Assembly (NCBI GenBank): GCA_963820995.1
Contig: CAWGCL010000013.1
Span: 1-64,000 of the forward strand
DNA from: JAGTVG01 sp963820995
Lineage (GTDB): Bacteria; Bacteroidota; Bacteroidia; Cytophagales; Cyclobacteriaceae
DNA: 64,000 nucleotides
Direction: 5' to 3'
In this document: positions 9,713 to 17,418 of the stretch, one piece after another
How the letters are laid out: the number at the start of each line of letters is the position of its first letter
How positions within the stretch are numbered: position 1 is the first letter of the stretch
The notes under the pieces: model-generated
Told to the model about the DNA's origin: nothing
What the model saw: only the letters and a program-made list of their open reading frames with translations
Database searches by the model: none
Program-made: the position numbers and the translations under genes

Positions 9713-9934
9713 ATGAAGAAAATTATTATTTACATTGCAGTTAATATAGCCCTGGTGGCCTTTCTGATCTATATGGGGTATGTTTTATCGAGCAGCAATT
9801 TCATGGAGAATGCGAACCTGACTTTAAAAATGATATTCGGATTGATGAATTATGGATTTGCCATTTTAGTGGTAATTGAATTGAATCGCCGTATGAAAAA
9901 ATTCCTGGACAGAAAACTGAATTCCAATGATTGA
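9713..9934 (+). CDS. Two-helix mini membrane protein
   Basis: 73 residues with two membrane helices, IIIYIAVNIALVAFLIYMGY and LKMIFGLMNYGFAILVVIEL, and a basic tail RRMKKFLDRK. It starts 4 bases after the SpoIIM-like stop and overlaps the next gene by 8 bases, so it is a tightly coupled operon member. No family was recognised. In peptide-type loci such a protein could give immunity, but this is only positional inference. Confidence 0.65.
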   Translation: MKKIIIYIAVNIALVAFLIYMGYVLSSSNFMENANLTLKMIFGLMNYGFAILVVIELNRRMKKFLDRKLNSND

Positions 9935-11027
9935 TTTCTCAATACAGACAGGGGCCTGCAGAAAATTCCTGGAAAGCTTGCAAGCTGATAAATCGGCTTA
10001 TGAGCCGGAACTTATCAGGAACTACCCGTATTATAACTATTTGTTGCAATCCGGGATGCCAAATGGTTTTAAATACGGCAAATTCGGAGTTCTTCTAAGT
10101 TTGTTTCTTGGTATGATCAAAAAGCTGGATTCCTCCCTCATTGGATATTTTGATGCATTTTTTTACCAGTTGCTGAAAGAAATGGATTTTACTCAGGACG
10201 GTCTGACCATTCCGGGTATTGAGATCAATGAACTGAAATCATTTTTAAGCACACTTTCCGAAATTTGTGAAAACAGAGATCTTGAACAATTAAATAAACT
10301 GATAAATATTTCACTTCGCAAAGAAGCCAATCTGGAGCTGAATGATCTATTAGGAGATATTGAGATGTTTTTATGCCATGTGATCATCCGGTATAATATT
10401 GAACAGATTATGAGGAAAAGATCGATCCTGTCGAAAATTAACAAGTATGAAATCAACAAGATCCTTTTTGTGAAGTATTTTCCCCGGACCTTGATGTTAT
10501 TAAAGGATACAGATATTATCCCCTCTGATTTTCTGTTTAGCAATCCATTACGAATCTACTATTATTGCCGTTCTGTTTTGAAAAGAAGCGAAGATCCTGA
10601 AGTAGAACGAATCCTTAAACTTGAACTGAAGATTTTTGAGATCAAATTCTTCATGAACAAGGGCTATATAGAATCATGTGATTTGGATGAGTTAAAGGAA
10701 AAGGTAAATAATGCCGAATGCAGGATTCCCGTTAAAGTAAATGATACAATTTCTATACTAAGGGATCTGAATCGAACAGATGTTGAACTCGAGTACTGGA
10801 CAGGATCAAAACCTGTAGGTGGGCATGAAAAATGTGATGTCATTATTTATTATGACTATCTAAGCAGGAAAGTCAGGCATCAGGTACTGACGGAAGAGAT
10901 TTCGGATATTTTATCTTTCCATAAGTCCGACACCAGCACAAAGGCCGATTACCTGGGAACCAGATCCGATATATTAAATGCCGAAAGTGTTGTGAATGAA
11001 TTGCTTTATAAAACCATACTGATCTAG
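9927..11027 (+). CDS. Unknown 366-residue soluble protein
   Basis: An intact frame with no signal peptide or membrane segment. The N-terminal 250 residues look mainly helical (for example YFDAFFYQLLKEMDF, ELKSFLSTLSEICENRDLEQ); the C-terminal third is mixed (VELEYWTGSKPVGGHEK, DVIIYYDYLSRKV). No catalytic motif or known family was recognised. Translation is coupled to the upstream mini membrane protein (8-base overlap) and the DUF6734-like gene starts 8 bases after its stop, so it probably acts with that protein in the cytoplasm. Confidence 0.75.
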   Translation: MIDFSIQTGACRKFLESLQADKSAYEPELIRNYPYYNYLLQSGMPNGFKYGKFGVLLSLFLGMIKKLDSSLIGYFDAFFYQLLKEMDFTQDGLTIPGIEINELKSFLSTLSEICENRDLEQLNKLINISLRKEANLELNDLLGDIEMFLCHVIIRYNIEQIMRKRSILSKINKYEINKILFVKYFPRTLMLLKDTDIIPSDFLFSNPLRIYYYCRSVLKRSEDPEVERILKLELKIFEIKFFMNKGYIESCDLDELKEKVNNAECRIPVKVNDTISILRDLNRTDVELEYWTGSKPVGGHEKCDVIIYYDYLSRKVRHQVLTEEISDILSFHKSDTSTKADYLGTRSDILNAESVVNELLYKTILI

Positions 11028-11035
11028 GTTACGAT

Positions 11036-12469
11036 ATGGTCTATGTACAAAGTTTCTGGTCCAAACCATTCCTGAATGCGGATTCCAATGAATACAATTA
11101 CAGGGTATCGGGGGGATTCATTGACAAGCGGTATTTCTACTATTGCTGGGCCTTGAGTTTTCTAAGCCTGAAGAGATTGGGGGAGAAAGTTATATTGGTT
11201 ACTGATGATCTGGGCAAATATTTGCTGGTGGAAGCACTTGGTATGGAGTATGACGAAGTTCAGCTGGAGTTTAATAAGCTGGATGATCTTTCCAGTTCCT
11301 ATTGGGCCATCCCAAAACTGCACGTATATAAATCAATGCAGGAGCCCTTTCTGCATATTGATGGCGATCTGATCCTGTATCCTGGATTTAAGAATTTGGG
11401 TCTGGAGTCGAAAAACCTGGTTTTCGAGTTTAAGAATGAATCTTTCAGTGATGACCACCTGAAAAGTATCAAATATCTGAACAAAGTACTGTTTGACGGG
11501 ATAAATTCTTTTGAAATAAATTCTGTTAAAGCCGATCTTCTCAAATCATATCCCGAAGAATCACATTCTGGTAACATACAAGATGGTGTTTTACAACCTG
11601 GTAAATTACAACCTTGTAAAGTAAAACCTCGGGAAACACAATCCAATGAAGAGTGTATAGGAGGCGGAACTCCTGGAGAAACTCATCCTGAAAACAAGCA
11701 TCCTGAAAAAACACAATCTTGTGACCTACGAGTTTGGCCGACTTACAACCTGAAACAACACAGCCCAGAGGACCATATTTTAATTCAAATCTTGGAGAAT
11801 CAGATCCCAAAGAAACCCATCTTGGTGAAACTAATCTGGCTTGTACAAATTCTGACGAAACAAATTCGGATAAGATAAAACCAGACGAAGCAAATCCCGA
11901 AGAGACGAATCCTGGCAACACCAATCCAGACGAGTTGAATCCTGGAGAAACACATCCTGGAGAATCATTTCCGGAGGATTACGTCCGGTGGAATTTCAAT
12001 ATATAGGGTCACATTCTGGTGTGGTGCAACAAATTGAAGAAAGTCCAGTTGAATCATATCAAACCGCAATAGCTGAGTTGAATTGTGGAGTAATAGGAGG
12101 GAAGGATTACAGATTATTAAATGAGTTCGCATCGTACAGCTTGGATTTATTTACAAAAATCTTGATAAGTTGGATGCGGACTTCTTAAAATTCAACAAGA
12201 ATTTAATCAATTCCTATTTCGAGCAATATCTGCTTTATCAGTTTATTCTTAAAAAGAAGAGGAAATTCAGTTGCATTTATGAAAATGATCCCAGGAAATT
12301 ATACCACCGGGACTTCTTCCTTCCTGTCAATAATACACAAAGAATATTAACGCACTTTATCCTTAACCTCAAGGTAAAATTCAGCCAGGAAATCGAACGG
12401 ACCTTGCAGTTATACTATCCTGAATGGCATTCCAGGATCAATGACCTTATCAACCGGAACATTATCTAA
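11036..12469 (+). CDS. DUF6734-like glycosyltransferase-fold protein with pentapeptide insert (frameshifted)
   Basis: Four frame pieces make one protein of about 478 residues. The N-terminal part has the DUF6734 look: VYVQSFWSKPF, GGFIDKRYFYYCWALSFLSL, VILVTDDLGKYLL, then WAIPKLHVYKSMQEPFLHID with the DGDLIL acidic pair. The C-terminal part, read across two more indels, has LNCGVIGGKDYRLLNEFA and a long helical tail (residues matching NSYFEQYLLYQFILKKKRK). The fold resembles nucleotide-sugar GT-A enzymes. Between the two halves lies a Pro/Glu/Thr-rich pentapeptide repeat (separate entry), not expected for the family. It is the last gene of the operon beginning at 7963. Confidence 0.6.
11548..11978 (+). 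repeat. Coding 15-bp minisatellite (degenerate pentapeptide repeat)
   Basis: About 28 degenerate 15-base units inside the DUF6734-like gene. Translated, they follow an xPxEx pattern: TPGET HPENK HPEKT in the first half and NPEET NPGNT NPDEL NPGET in the second. In DNA the unit is close to AATCCTGGAGAAACA. The period of 15 keeps reading frame when units are gained or lost. One frame shift falls inside the array (near 11722-11735), without which the pattern would be continuous. The mirror-strand frame (GFVSSGF..) is only a shadow. Confidence 0.85.
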
Positions 12470-12608
12470 CAGAAAAATCAATGTGGATTGAAATTCAATG
12501 GACAATTATGTTAAAGATTTATTGAATTACAGGTTTGTGGCAAACACTATTCCAGCAGTGTCCGAACTTAATAAACCTCAATCAATAAGTACAAAGAAAT
12601 CCATAGCA

Positions 12609-12873
12609 ATGAAAGAAGAAATCAACCTGCCACAAGAGGTGGTAATGAATAAGATATTAGAGATAAGGGGAGTTAAGGTGATGTTGGATAGAGATCTGGC
12701 AGAGTTATATGATGTTAAGTCCATAACGGCTACGGGAGCAAGTAAAACGGAACCCGAAAAAGTACCCGGAGCATTTTATGTTCCAGTTAACTGGGAAAAG
12801 AGGCGAACGACATGGTATCGCAAAATGCGATACCTTCAAAACAGCACCTGGGTGGTTCATTATTCCTGCGTAA
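12609..12873 (+). pseudogene. Truncated ORF6N-domain gene remnant
   Basis: From the ATG at 12609 the N-terminus is MKEEINLPQEVV followed by ILEIRGVKVMLDRDLAELY, the ORF6N DNA-binding-domain signature. After a frame change near 12720 the match goes on as RLREQVKRNPKKYPEHFMFQ, and after another near 12800 as EANDMVSQNAIP..LGGSL. It then stops where the family continues with the FTEHGV core, so the rest of the domain and the C-terminal part are gone. ORF6N/KilA-N proteins are common phage- or mobile-element-borne accessory genes. It is read here as a decayed, truncated insertion between the DUF6734 operon and the T9SS genes; the indels could again be sequencing error but the truncation is not. 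Confidence 0.65.
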
Positions 12874-12890
12874 TACTTACAAGAGCTTGT

Positions 12891-15800
12891 TTATTGCTTA
12901 ATAAATTTAGTGAAGTATCTTTTGTCATTTCCATCAACTACTACTAAGTATACACCACGCTTATAATTAGAGACATCTAAATTGATTTGATGAATATTTC
13001 CGTTATTTCTCATCACTTCCTCATGCATGATTTTGCTGTCGGAGATCTCGTATACCTGTACATTGAAAGGATTAAGATCATCAATGTCAGGATTTTTCAG
13101 TTCGATCATAACAAAATCACTCGATGGATTTGGATACACCAATAGTTCATTGACACTGACAGGTATTTGAGGAACCACATTGTTCTGGAACACGATTTTA
13201 AATCTTTCAGGGCCATAGCTCGAAGTTTCAAATTCATCGATTTCAAAAGTATAAGAATCAATATCCCGGATATATTCTTCAACTTTCTTATACGTATCAA
13301 CAAGAATTGGATTATAACCTGCTTCGAAAGATTCCAATTCTGCGAAGCTTAATGAATAGGTTCCACTTTTCACACCGTATATGTCCAGGTTTATAATGGT
13401 TTCGTCTGTGGGATTAGGAAGATAATTGATGCACATCCTGGGTCCTGATCCCAGATAACTTGCCAGATTCAAAGAATCATTATCAAACTTATATCCATCG
13501 TATTTCAGATCAAAATCACTTGTCGCATCTTCCTGGAACTTTATAAATGTTTTATCAATTCTCAATCCGTCAGACAGATGTACTGATAAGAGATTATGCA
13601 TTTCCTCTTTTTGTTTTCTATAAAAAGCCCCGGTACTTGCGGTTTTTGCATTTTCATTAATTGATATACTTGGATTGGGGCCGGTTGCTACCACAAAGAA
13701 TGCTTGTCCGGTAGCGATATCCCCACTCCCCAGGCTTCCAACCGATCCATTCCATGAATGATACATGCCGGATGCAAAATCCCTGACATATACTGTGCCT
13801 GATATATTTGTTTTATTCCAACCAGCACCTATATCCCAATTAATGGTTGAGGGATAAGGATTGCCAAGGTGGTTCCAGCCATCATTAGAAGAAGACCCGC
13901 TGTAGGTTACGGTATAGTTTACTATTCCCTGATTTATTGGCCCTGTTAAATCCCAGATGATGGGTGAGGTGCCTTCGTTTAATGCGACGATGTATCCAAC
14001 ACCTACATTCAGCGGTGTAGAAGGAGCTGATACAGGCACCCATCTGCTATTTAATGATCCTCCCAGTGTTTCATCATAATAATACATGGATTGAATCGGC
14101 GTGAAATCATCCAATAGATCATTGATTGTAGCTCCACTGACAGGCGAACTGATATGACGCCAGGTATTCTGACCTTCACCACCCATAAATCTCTGGACTG
14201 TAACATTGCCAGACACATTGGCTCCGCCTGCTAATGTTCCGATTCTCCCATTCCCTGTAGGTCCATCTGAATTCGACAAAATCGTTAGATTATCTCCTGT
14301 CGTCAGCGTGGTGCCTGATGAAAAATCTAAAGATCCGATCAGGTTAAAAGCATTGGTTAATGAAACTCCGCCTCCGCTTTTATTAATGATCATATTGTTA
14401 ATGGTGTTTCCATCAACAGCTATTGACTGATCTGTAGAGCCATTTAATGTAATGGTTCCATTGTTGTGGTTGAAAGTTGCCCCACTGAATATCTGGAATG
14501 CTTCGGAAATGTTTATATTCCCCGACGGGAAGGTTACATTCGCTACAGAGGAAATTTCTACATTTCCTGCAGAAACAGCAGTTCCACCAGAAATGGCTGA
14601 AATACCCTCAAATCTTAAAAGTCCATTTGTCATGTCAGATGGTGCGTTACTGATCAGATCTCCTTTAAGGATCAGCGTATTCGAACCTGAATTGAATAGT
14701 CCTTCATTCAAGGAAAGGTCACCATTGATGGTATAATTGCTGCTTAGTGTCAAAGTGCCGGTCCCATTCTTTGTTACATCATTTACGACGTTCGAATTCG
14801 ATGAAAATTCAGGTCCGGATAGAATGTTTCTAGCGGGGTTATATATTATGTTATACGCATTTCCAGAGGTAGAATTTACAGGTGATGTTGTCATTGAACC
14901 ATTACCCCGGGTGATTGTACCAGATGTTGCCATGGTCAGGGGACCTGTATTGTTCAGGATTCCCCTTAAAATATTCAAATTAGTGATCGTAATTGTGGCT
15001 GGAAGATTAAGCGTGGATCTGGGACGGTCCATAGTTAAGGTATTGATCGCTCCTCCGGTTATAGGAATGCTGCCAGGAAGTGTTCCTGTGCCCGCGATTA
15101 TTAAACCGGATGCAGCAGTAGAATTTATATTTCCTGATGTTAATGAATAGTTGCCATTAATTGTCAAGGCATATCCATTAAGTCTGACATCCCCCTGTGT
15201 TTGTGTGAAGTTTCCCACGTTAAGATCCGATCCAAGTGAAAAACCTCCGGAAGAACCACTTCTGTCTAAGATCAAGCTGGCTAATTGCGGTTGACTTGAG
15301 AAAGTAACAGTTCCCAGGTCGTTTGTACCACCAATAACCATATTGGCAGCCGGACCACCTGCAAATGTACCGGTTCCGTTTAGTGCACCGTTTATCGTTA
15401 ATGTCGTGGAAGCTCCAATTGTAAATTCTCCGGATAATAATGATAATGTAGCTGTAGGTGCAATCAAAGCATCTACATTTGAAGTTACACCACTTGAATT
15501 ATTGATGATCAGATTCGGTAAGCCAGATGCCGGATAACCATCTCCCAGAAACTGTGCCGCACTGCCATTATATTCAATTGTTGATCCGGTCTCAAAAGTT
15601 CTGGTTCCCCTGACTCTGATGTTTCCATTCGTTCTGTTATCCTGTAAAGCTCCATCAGGATCCGTGGATCCGAGCAATATCTTTCCGCCTGTGTTTAATG
15701 TAAAAGTTCCATCCCCTGACAGGTAGCTTGTGTTAAGATCGACAGTAGATCCATTATGAACATAATAATCAAATTCTGCGCTATTTGTCCCATCTACTGT

Positions 15801-16871
15801 AACGGTTTGTACAGAGCTCCCGGTAAAATTAAAATCTGTCGTTCCGTTTCCATTAGATATTTCTGCACCTGTTCCTATAATAAAGTCACCATCCAGATTT
15901 ATTGTTGCATCTCCTCTTCCATCTGGTATATTAATTTCACGGCCGGTAACTGACAGATCTCCTCCAATATTCAATATGGGATCACCATTGGATCCTATAT
16001 AAGAACGCCTGTTTGATGAAGAATACAATAAACTACCGCCTATATTAAAGGTAGCGTTGGCGGTTGAACTACCTATGAAATAAGCATCTCCACTGATGAG
16101 AAGGTCTCCTCCAATATCAATAACATAAGGTCCTTTTCGGAGTGTAAGCGCCAGATAACCCCTTCCGGTATCACTAACAGTTAAATCTCCATTTACTTTT
16201 GTTAGAGCAGTTCTCAGAGTTATATTCCTTCTTTGATCGGGACAATTCCAGATGAAATTATAAAACTCCTGATCCAGGTTTCCAGGCGGAGTGCGGGACC
16301 GCGTATATCCTGTTATTTCCATTGTGGATCCGGTTTCCCATGTACCACCGGGGAGCTCTCCGGGATTTCTTTCCCATTTATATTCAACAACGCTTCCATC
16401 GTAATAGGTCGATGTGGCACTGCTTAACAGACTGGTTGACGAACTATTATCCTCAACAGCCGTGGCATTGTCAGAAATTTCAAATCTTCCATATACCTGG
16501 AGAAATCCATTACCGGCCAGGCCATTGAATATGATAAAATCATCACCGGGTCCATTCTGAATATCCAGGGTGCCGCCACTTCGGATTTCGATTGTTCCAT
16601 TCATTTCGATATAGATCTCATCTCCTTGAATAGAAACGCCATTAGGAATTGTAATCAAATCGTTTTGCAGGATAGTAATAACTCCATCAGAAGCATCAGG
16701 ATAGGTGCCTGACGGAGGTGCTACCCAAGAGGTACCATTATATGTTTCCCAGGAAGTATTTACATTCCAGTTACCTCCACCGGTTGAATTTGTCCGGTAA
16801 TCTCCGGCTGTTTGAGCATAAATAATAGTTGAACAAATTAGGATAAGCCCTAACAGAAAAAACTTTCTCAT
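12891..16871 (-). CDS. Large T9SS-sorted surface protein with repeat-rich beta structure
   Basis: An intact 1326-residue protein from the ATG at 16871, which opens signal peptide MRKFFLLGLILICSTIIYAQ. After a head domain (GGGNWNVNTSWETYNGTSWV) come many short Gly/Asn/Thr-rich repeats of the type LTINGALNGTGTFAGG and ISGDAYFIGSST, fitting a right-handed beta-helix adhesin or surface scaffold. A globular region follows (WRHISSPVSGATINDLLDDF, GWNHLGNPYPSTINW). The C-terminus is a type A T9SS sorting domain: LLVYPNPSSDFVMIEL, then GVYLVVVDGNDKRYFTKFIK. It should be exported by the Sec and T9SS routes to the cell surface. The stop lies just beyond the ORF6N remnant on the opposite strand. Confidence 0.88.
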   Translation of the reverse strand: MRKFFLLGLILICSTIIYAQTAGDYRTNSTGGGNWNVNTSWETYNGTSWVAPPSGTYPDASDGVITILQNDLITIPNGVSIQGDEIYIEMNGTIEIRSGGTLDIQNGPGDDFIIFNGLAGNGFLQVYGRFEISDNATAVEDNSSSTSLLSSATSTYYDGSVVEYKWERNPGELPGGTWETGSTMEITGYTRSRTPPGNLDQEFYNFIWNCPDQRRNITLRTALTKVNGDLTVSDTGRGYLALTLRKGPYVIDIGGDLLISGDAYFIGSSTANATFNIGGSLLYSSSNRRSYIGSNGDPILNIGGDLSVTGREINIPDGRGDATINLDGDFIIGTGAEISNGNGTTDFNFTGSSVQTVTVDGTNSAEFDYYVHNGSTVDLNTSYLSGDGTFTLNTGGKILLGSTDPDGALQDNRTNGNIRVRGTRTFETGSTIEYNGSAAQFLGDGYPASGLPNLIINNSSGVTSNVDALIAPTATLSLLSGEFTIGASTTLTINGALNGTGTFAGGPAANMVIGGTNDLGTVTFSSQPQLASLILDRSGSSGGFSLGSDLNVGNFTQTQGDVRLNGYALTINGNYSLTSGNINSTAASGLIIAGTGTLPGSIPITGGAINTLTMDRPRSTLNLPATITITNLNILRGILNNTGPLTMATSGTITRGNGSMTTSPVNSTSGNAYNIIYNPARNILSGPEFSSNSNVVNDVTKNGTGTLTLSSNYTINGDLSLNEGLFNSGSNTLILKGDLISNAPSDMTNGLLRFEGISAISGGTAVSAGNVEISSVANVTFPSGNINISEAFQIFSGATFNHNNGTITLNGSTDQSIAVDGNTINNMIINKSGGGVSLTNAFNLIGSLDFSSGTTLTTGDNLTILSNSDGPTGNGRIGTLAGGANVSGNVTVQRFMGGEGQNTWRHISSPVSGATINDLLDDFTPIQSMYYYDETLGGSLNSRWVPVSAPSTPLNVGVGYIVALNEGTSPIIWDLTGPINQGIVNYTVTYSGSSSNDGWNHLGNPYPSTINWDIGAGWNKTNISGTVYVRDFASGMYHSWNGSVGSLGSGDIATGQAFFVVATGPNPSISINENAKTASTGAFYRKQKEEMHNLLSVHLSDGLRIDKTFIKFQEDATSDFDLKYDGYKFDNDSLNLASYLGSGPRMCINYLPNPTDETIINLDIYGVKSGTYSLSFAELESFEAGYNPILVDTYKKVEEYIRDIDSYTFEIDEFETSSYGPERFKIVFQNNVVPQIPVSVNELLVYPNPSSDFVMIELKNPDIDDLNPFNVQVYEISDSKIMHEEVMRNNGNIHQINLDVSNYKRGVYLVVVDGNDKRYFTKFIKQ

Positions 16872-17239
16872 GCGCACTTCCTTTTGACTAATTTTTCTGA
16901 ATTGCAATTTACTTAGAATAAATTATTTCAACGCCTATATAGTATACAAATATTGCCGGACGCGATATAAATTTATTTATACTAAATCTGGTTTTATTTA
17001 TATACTTATTAATGAGGGCAAGTAACCGGTTTCTACTCGTTTTATAATATTTATCTCCACATAAATGAGAAAAAATATCTGTTCATTGAGAAAAGGTTAA
17101 GCTATAAATGATCTTAAGAGAATGTTATTTTGAATACTTTAATTCTTAATCGGTTCAAATAAAACTGAAAAACATCAATGTTTAAAAATTGAAAGGTATT
17201 ATATGCTTTAGGATAGATAAGTTGGAGCGTCGATAAGTA
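16872..17239. other. Gap between T9SS gene and PID-CTERM gene
   Basis: About 370 AT-rich bases. The minus strand has AATATTTG at 16947-16954, one mismatch from the TAnnTTTG -7 box and similarly placed to the exact match before the paralogous gene; it may drive the T9SS gene. No gene or hairpin was supported in the rest. Confidence 0.4.
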
Positions 17240-17410
17240 TTACTTTTTTTTGTTAATACCAATAAGTTTTTTTATCCCTATTAACAAACCAGCAGCGATG
17301 AGATAGCTGATGCCTCCATCAATTGGGACAAGTGGCGGCTCAATTGGTTGAGCATTTAGGGATAGTGCTGATATCGCTATAATAGAAAATATTAATATTA
17401 TTTTATTCAT
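17240..17410 (-). CDS. Tiny PID-CTERM-like exosortase substrate
   Basis: 56 residues from the ATG at 17410 to a TAA at 17240-17242. Residues 1-20 form a signal peptide ending SLNAQ; a short proline-rich linker follows (PIEPPLVP), then PIDGGISYLIAAGLLIGI and a basic end KKLIGINKKK. That is the three-part exosortase sorting signal: a short motif (here PIDGG), a membrane helix, and a positively charged tail. Tiny Bacteroidota proteins of this PID-CTERM form consist of little more than signal and sorting tail. An exosortase gene lies at 24622. The gene ends up only 8 bases from the stop of the frameshifted T9SS paralog, in the same direction. Very few callers would report it; the motif order makes it convincing. 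Confidence 0.8.
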   Translation of the reverse strand: MNKIILIFSIIAISALSLNAQPIEPPLVPIDGGISYLIAAGLLIGIKKLIGINKKK

Positions 17411-17418
17411 AAACCAAT

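Noticed and set aside
11541..11924. 127-codon minus-strand frame with GFVSSGF repeats
   Set aside because: It is the complement of the 15-bp coding repeat; the plus strand continues into conserved DUF6734-like sequence, the minus does not.
14206..16528. Run of plus-strand frames of 60-137 codons across the T9SS gene
   Set aside because: They are reverse shadows of the intact minus-strand repeat protein, rich in V/P from its Gly/Asn/Thr codons.
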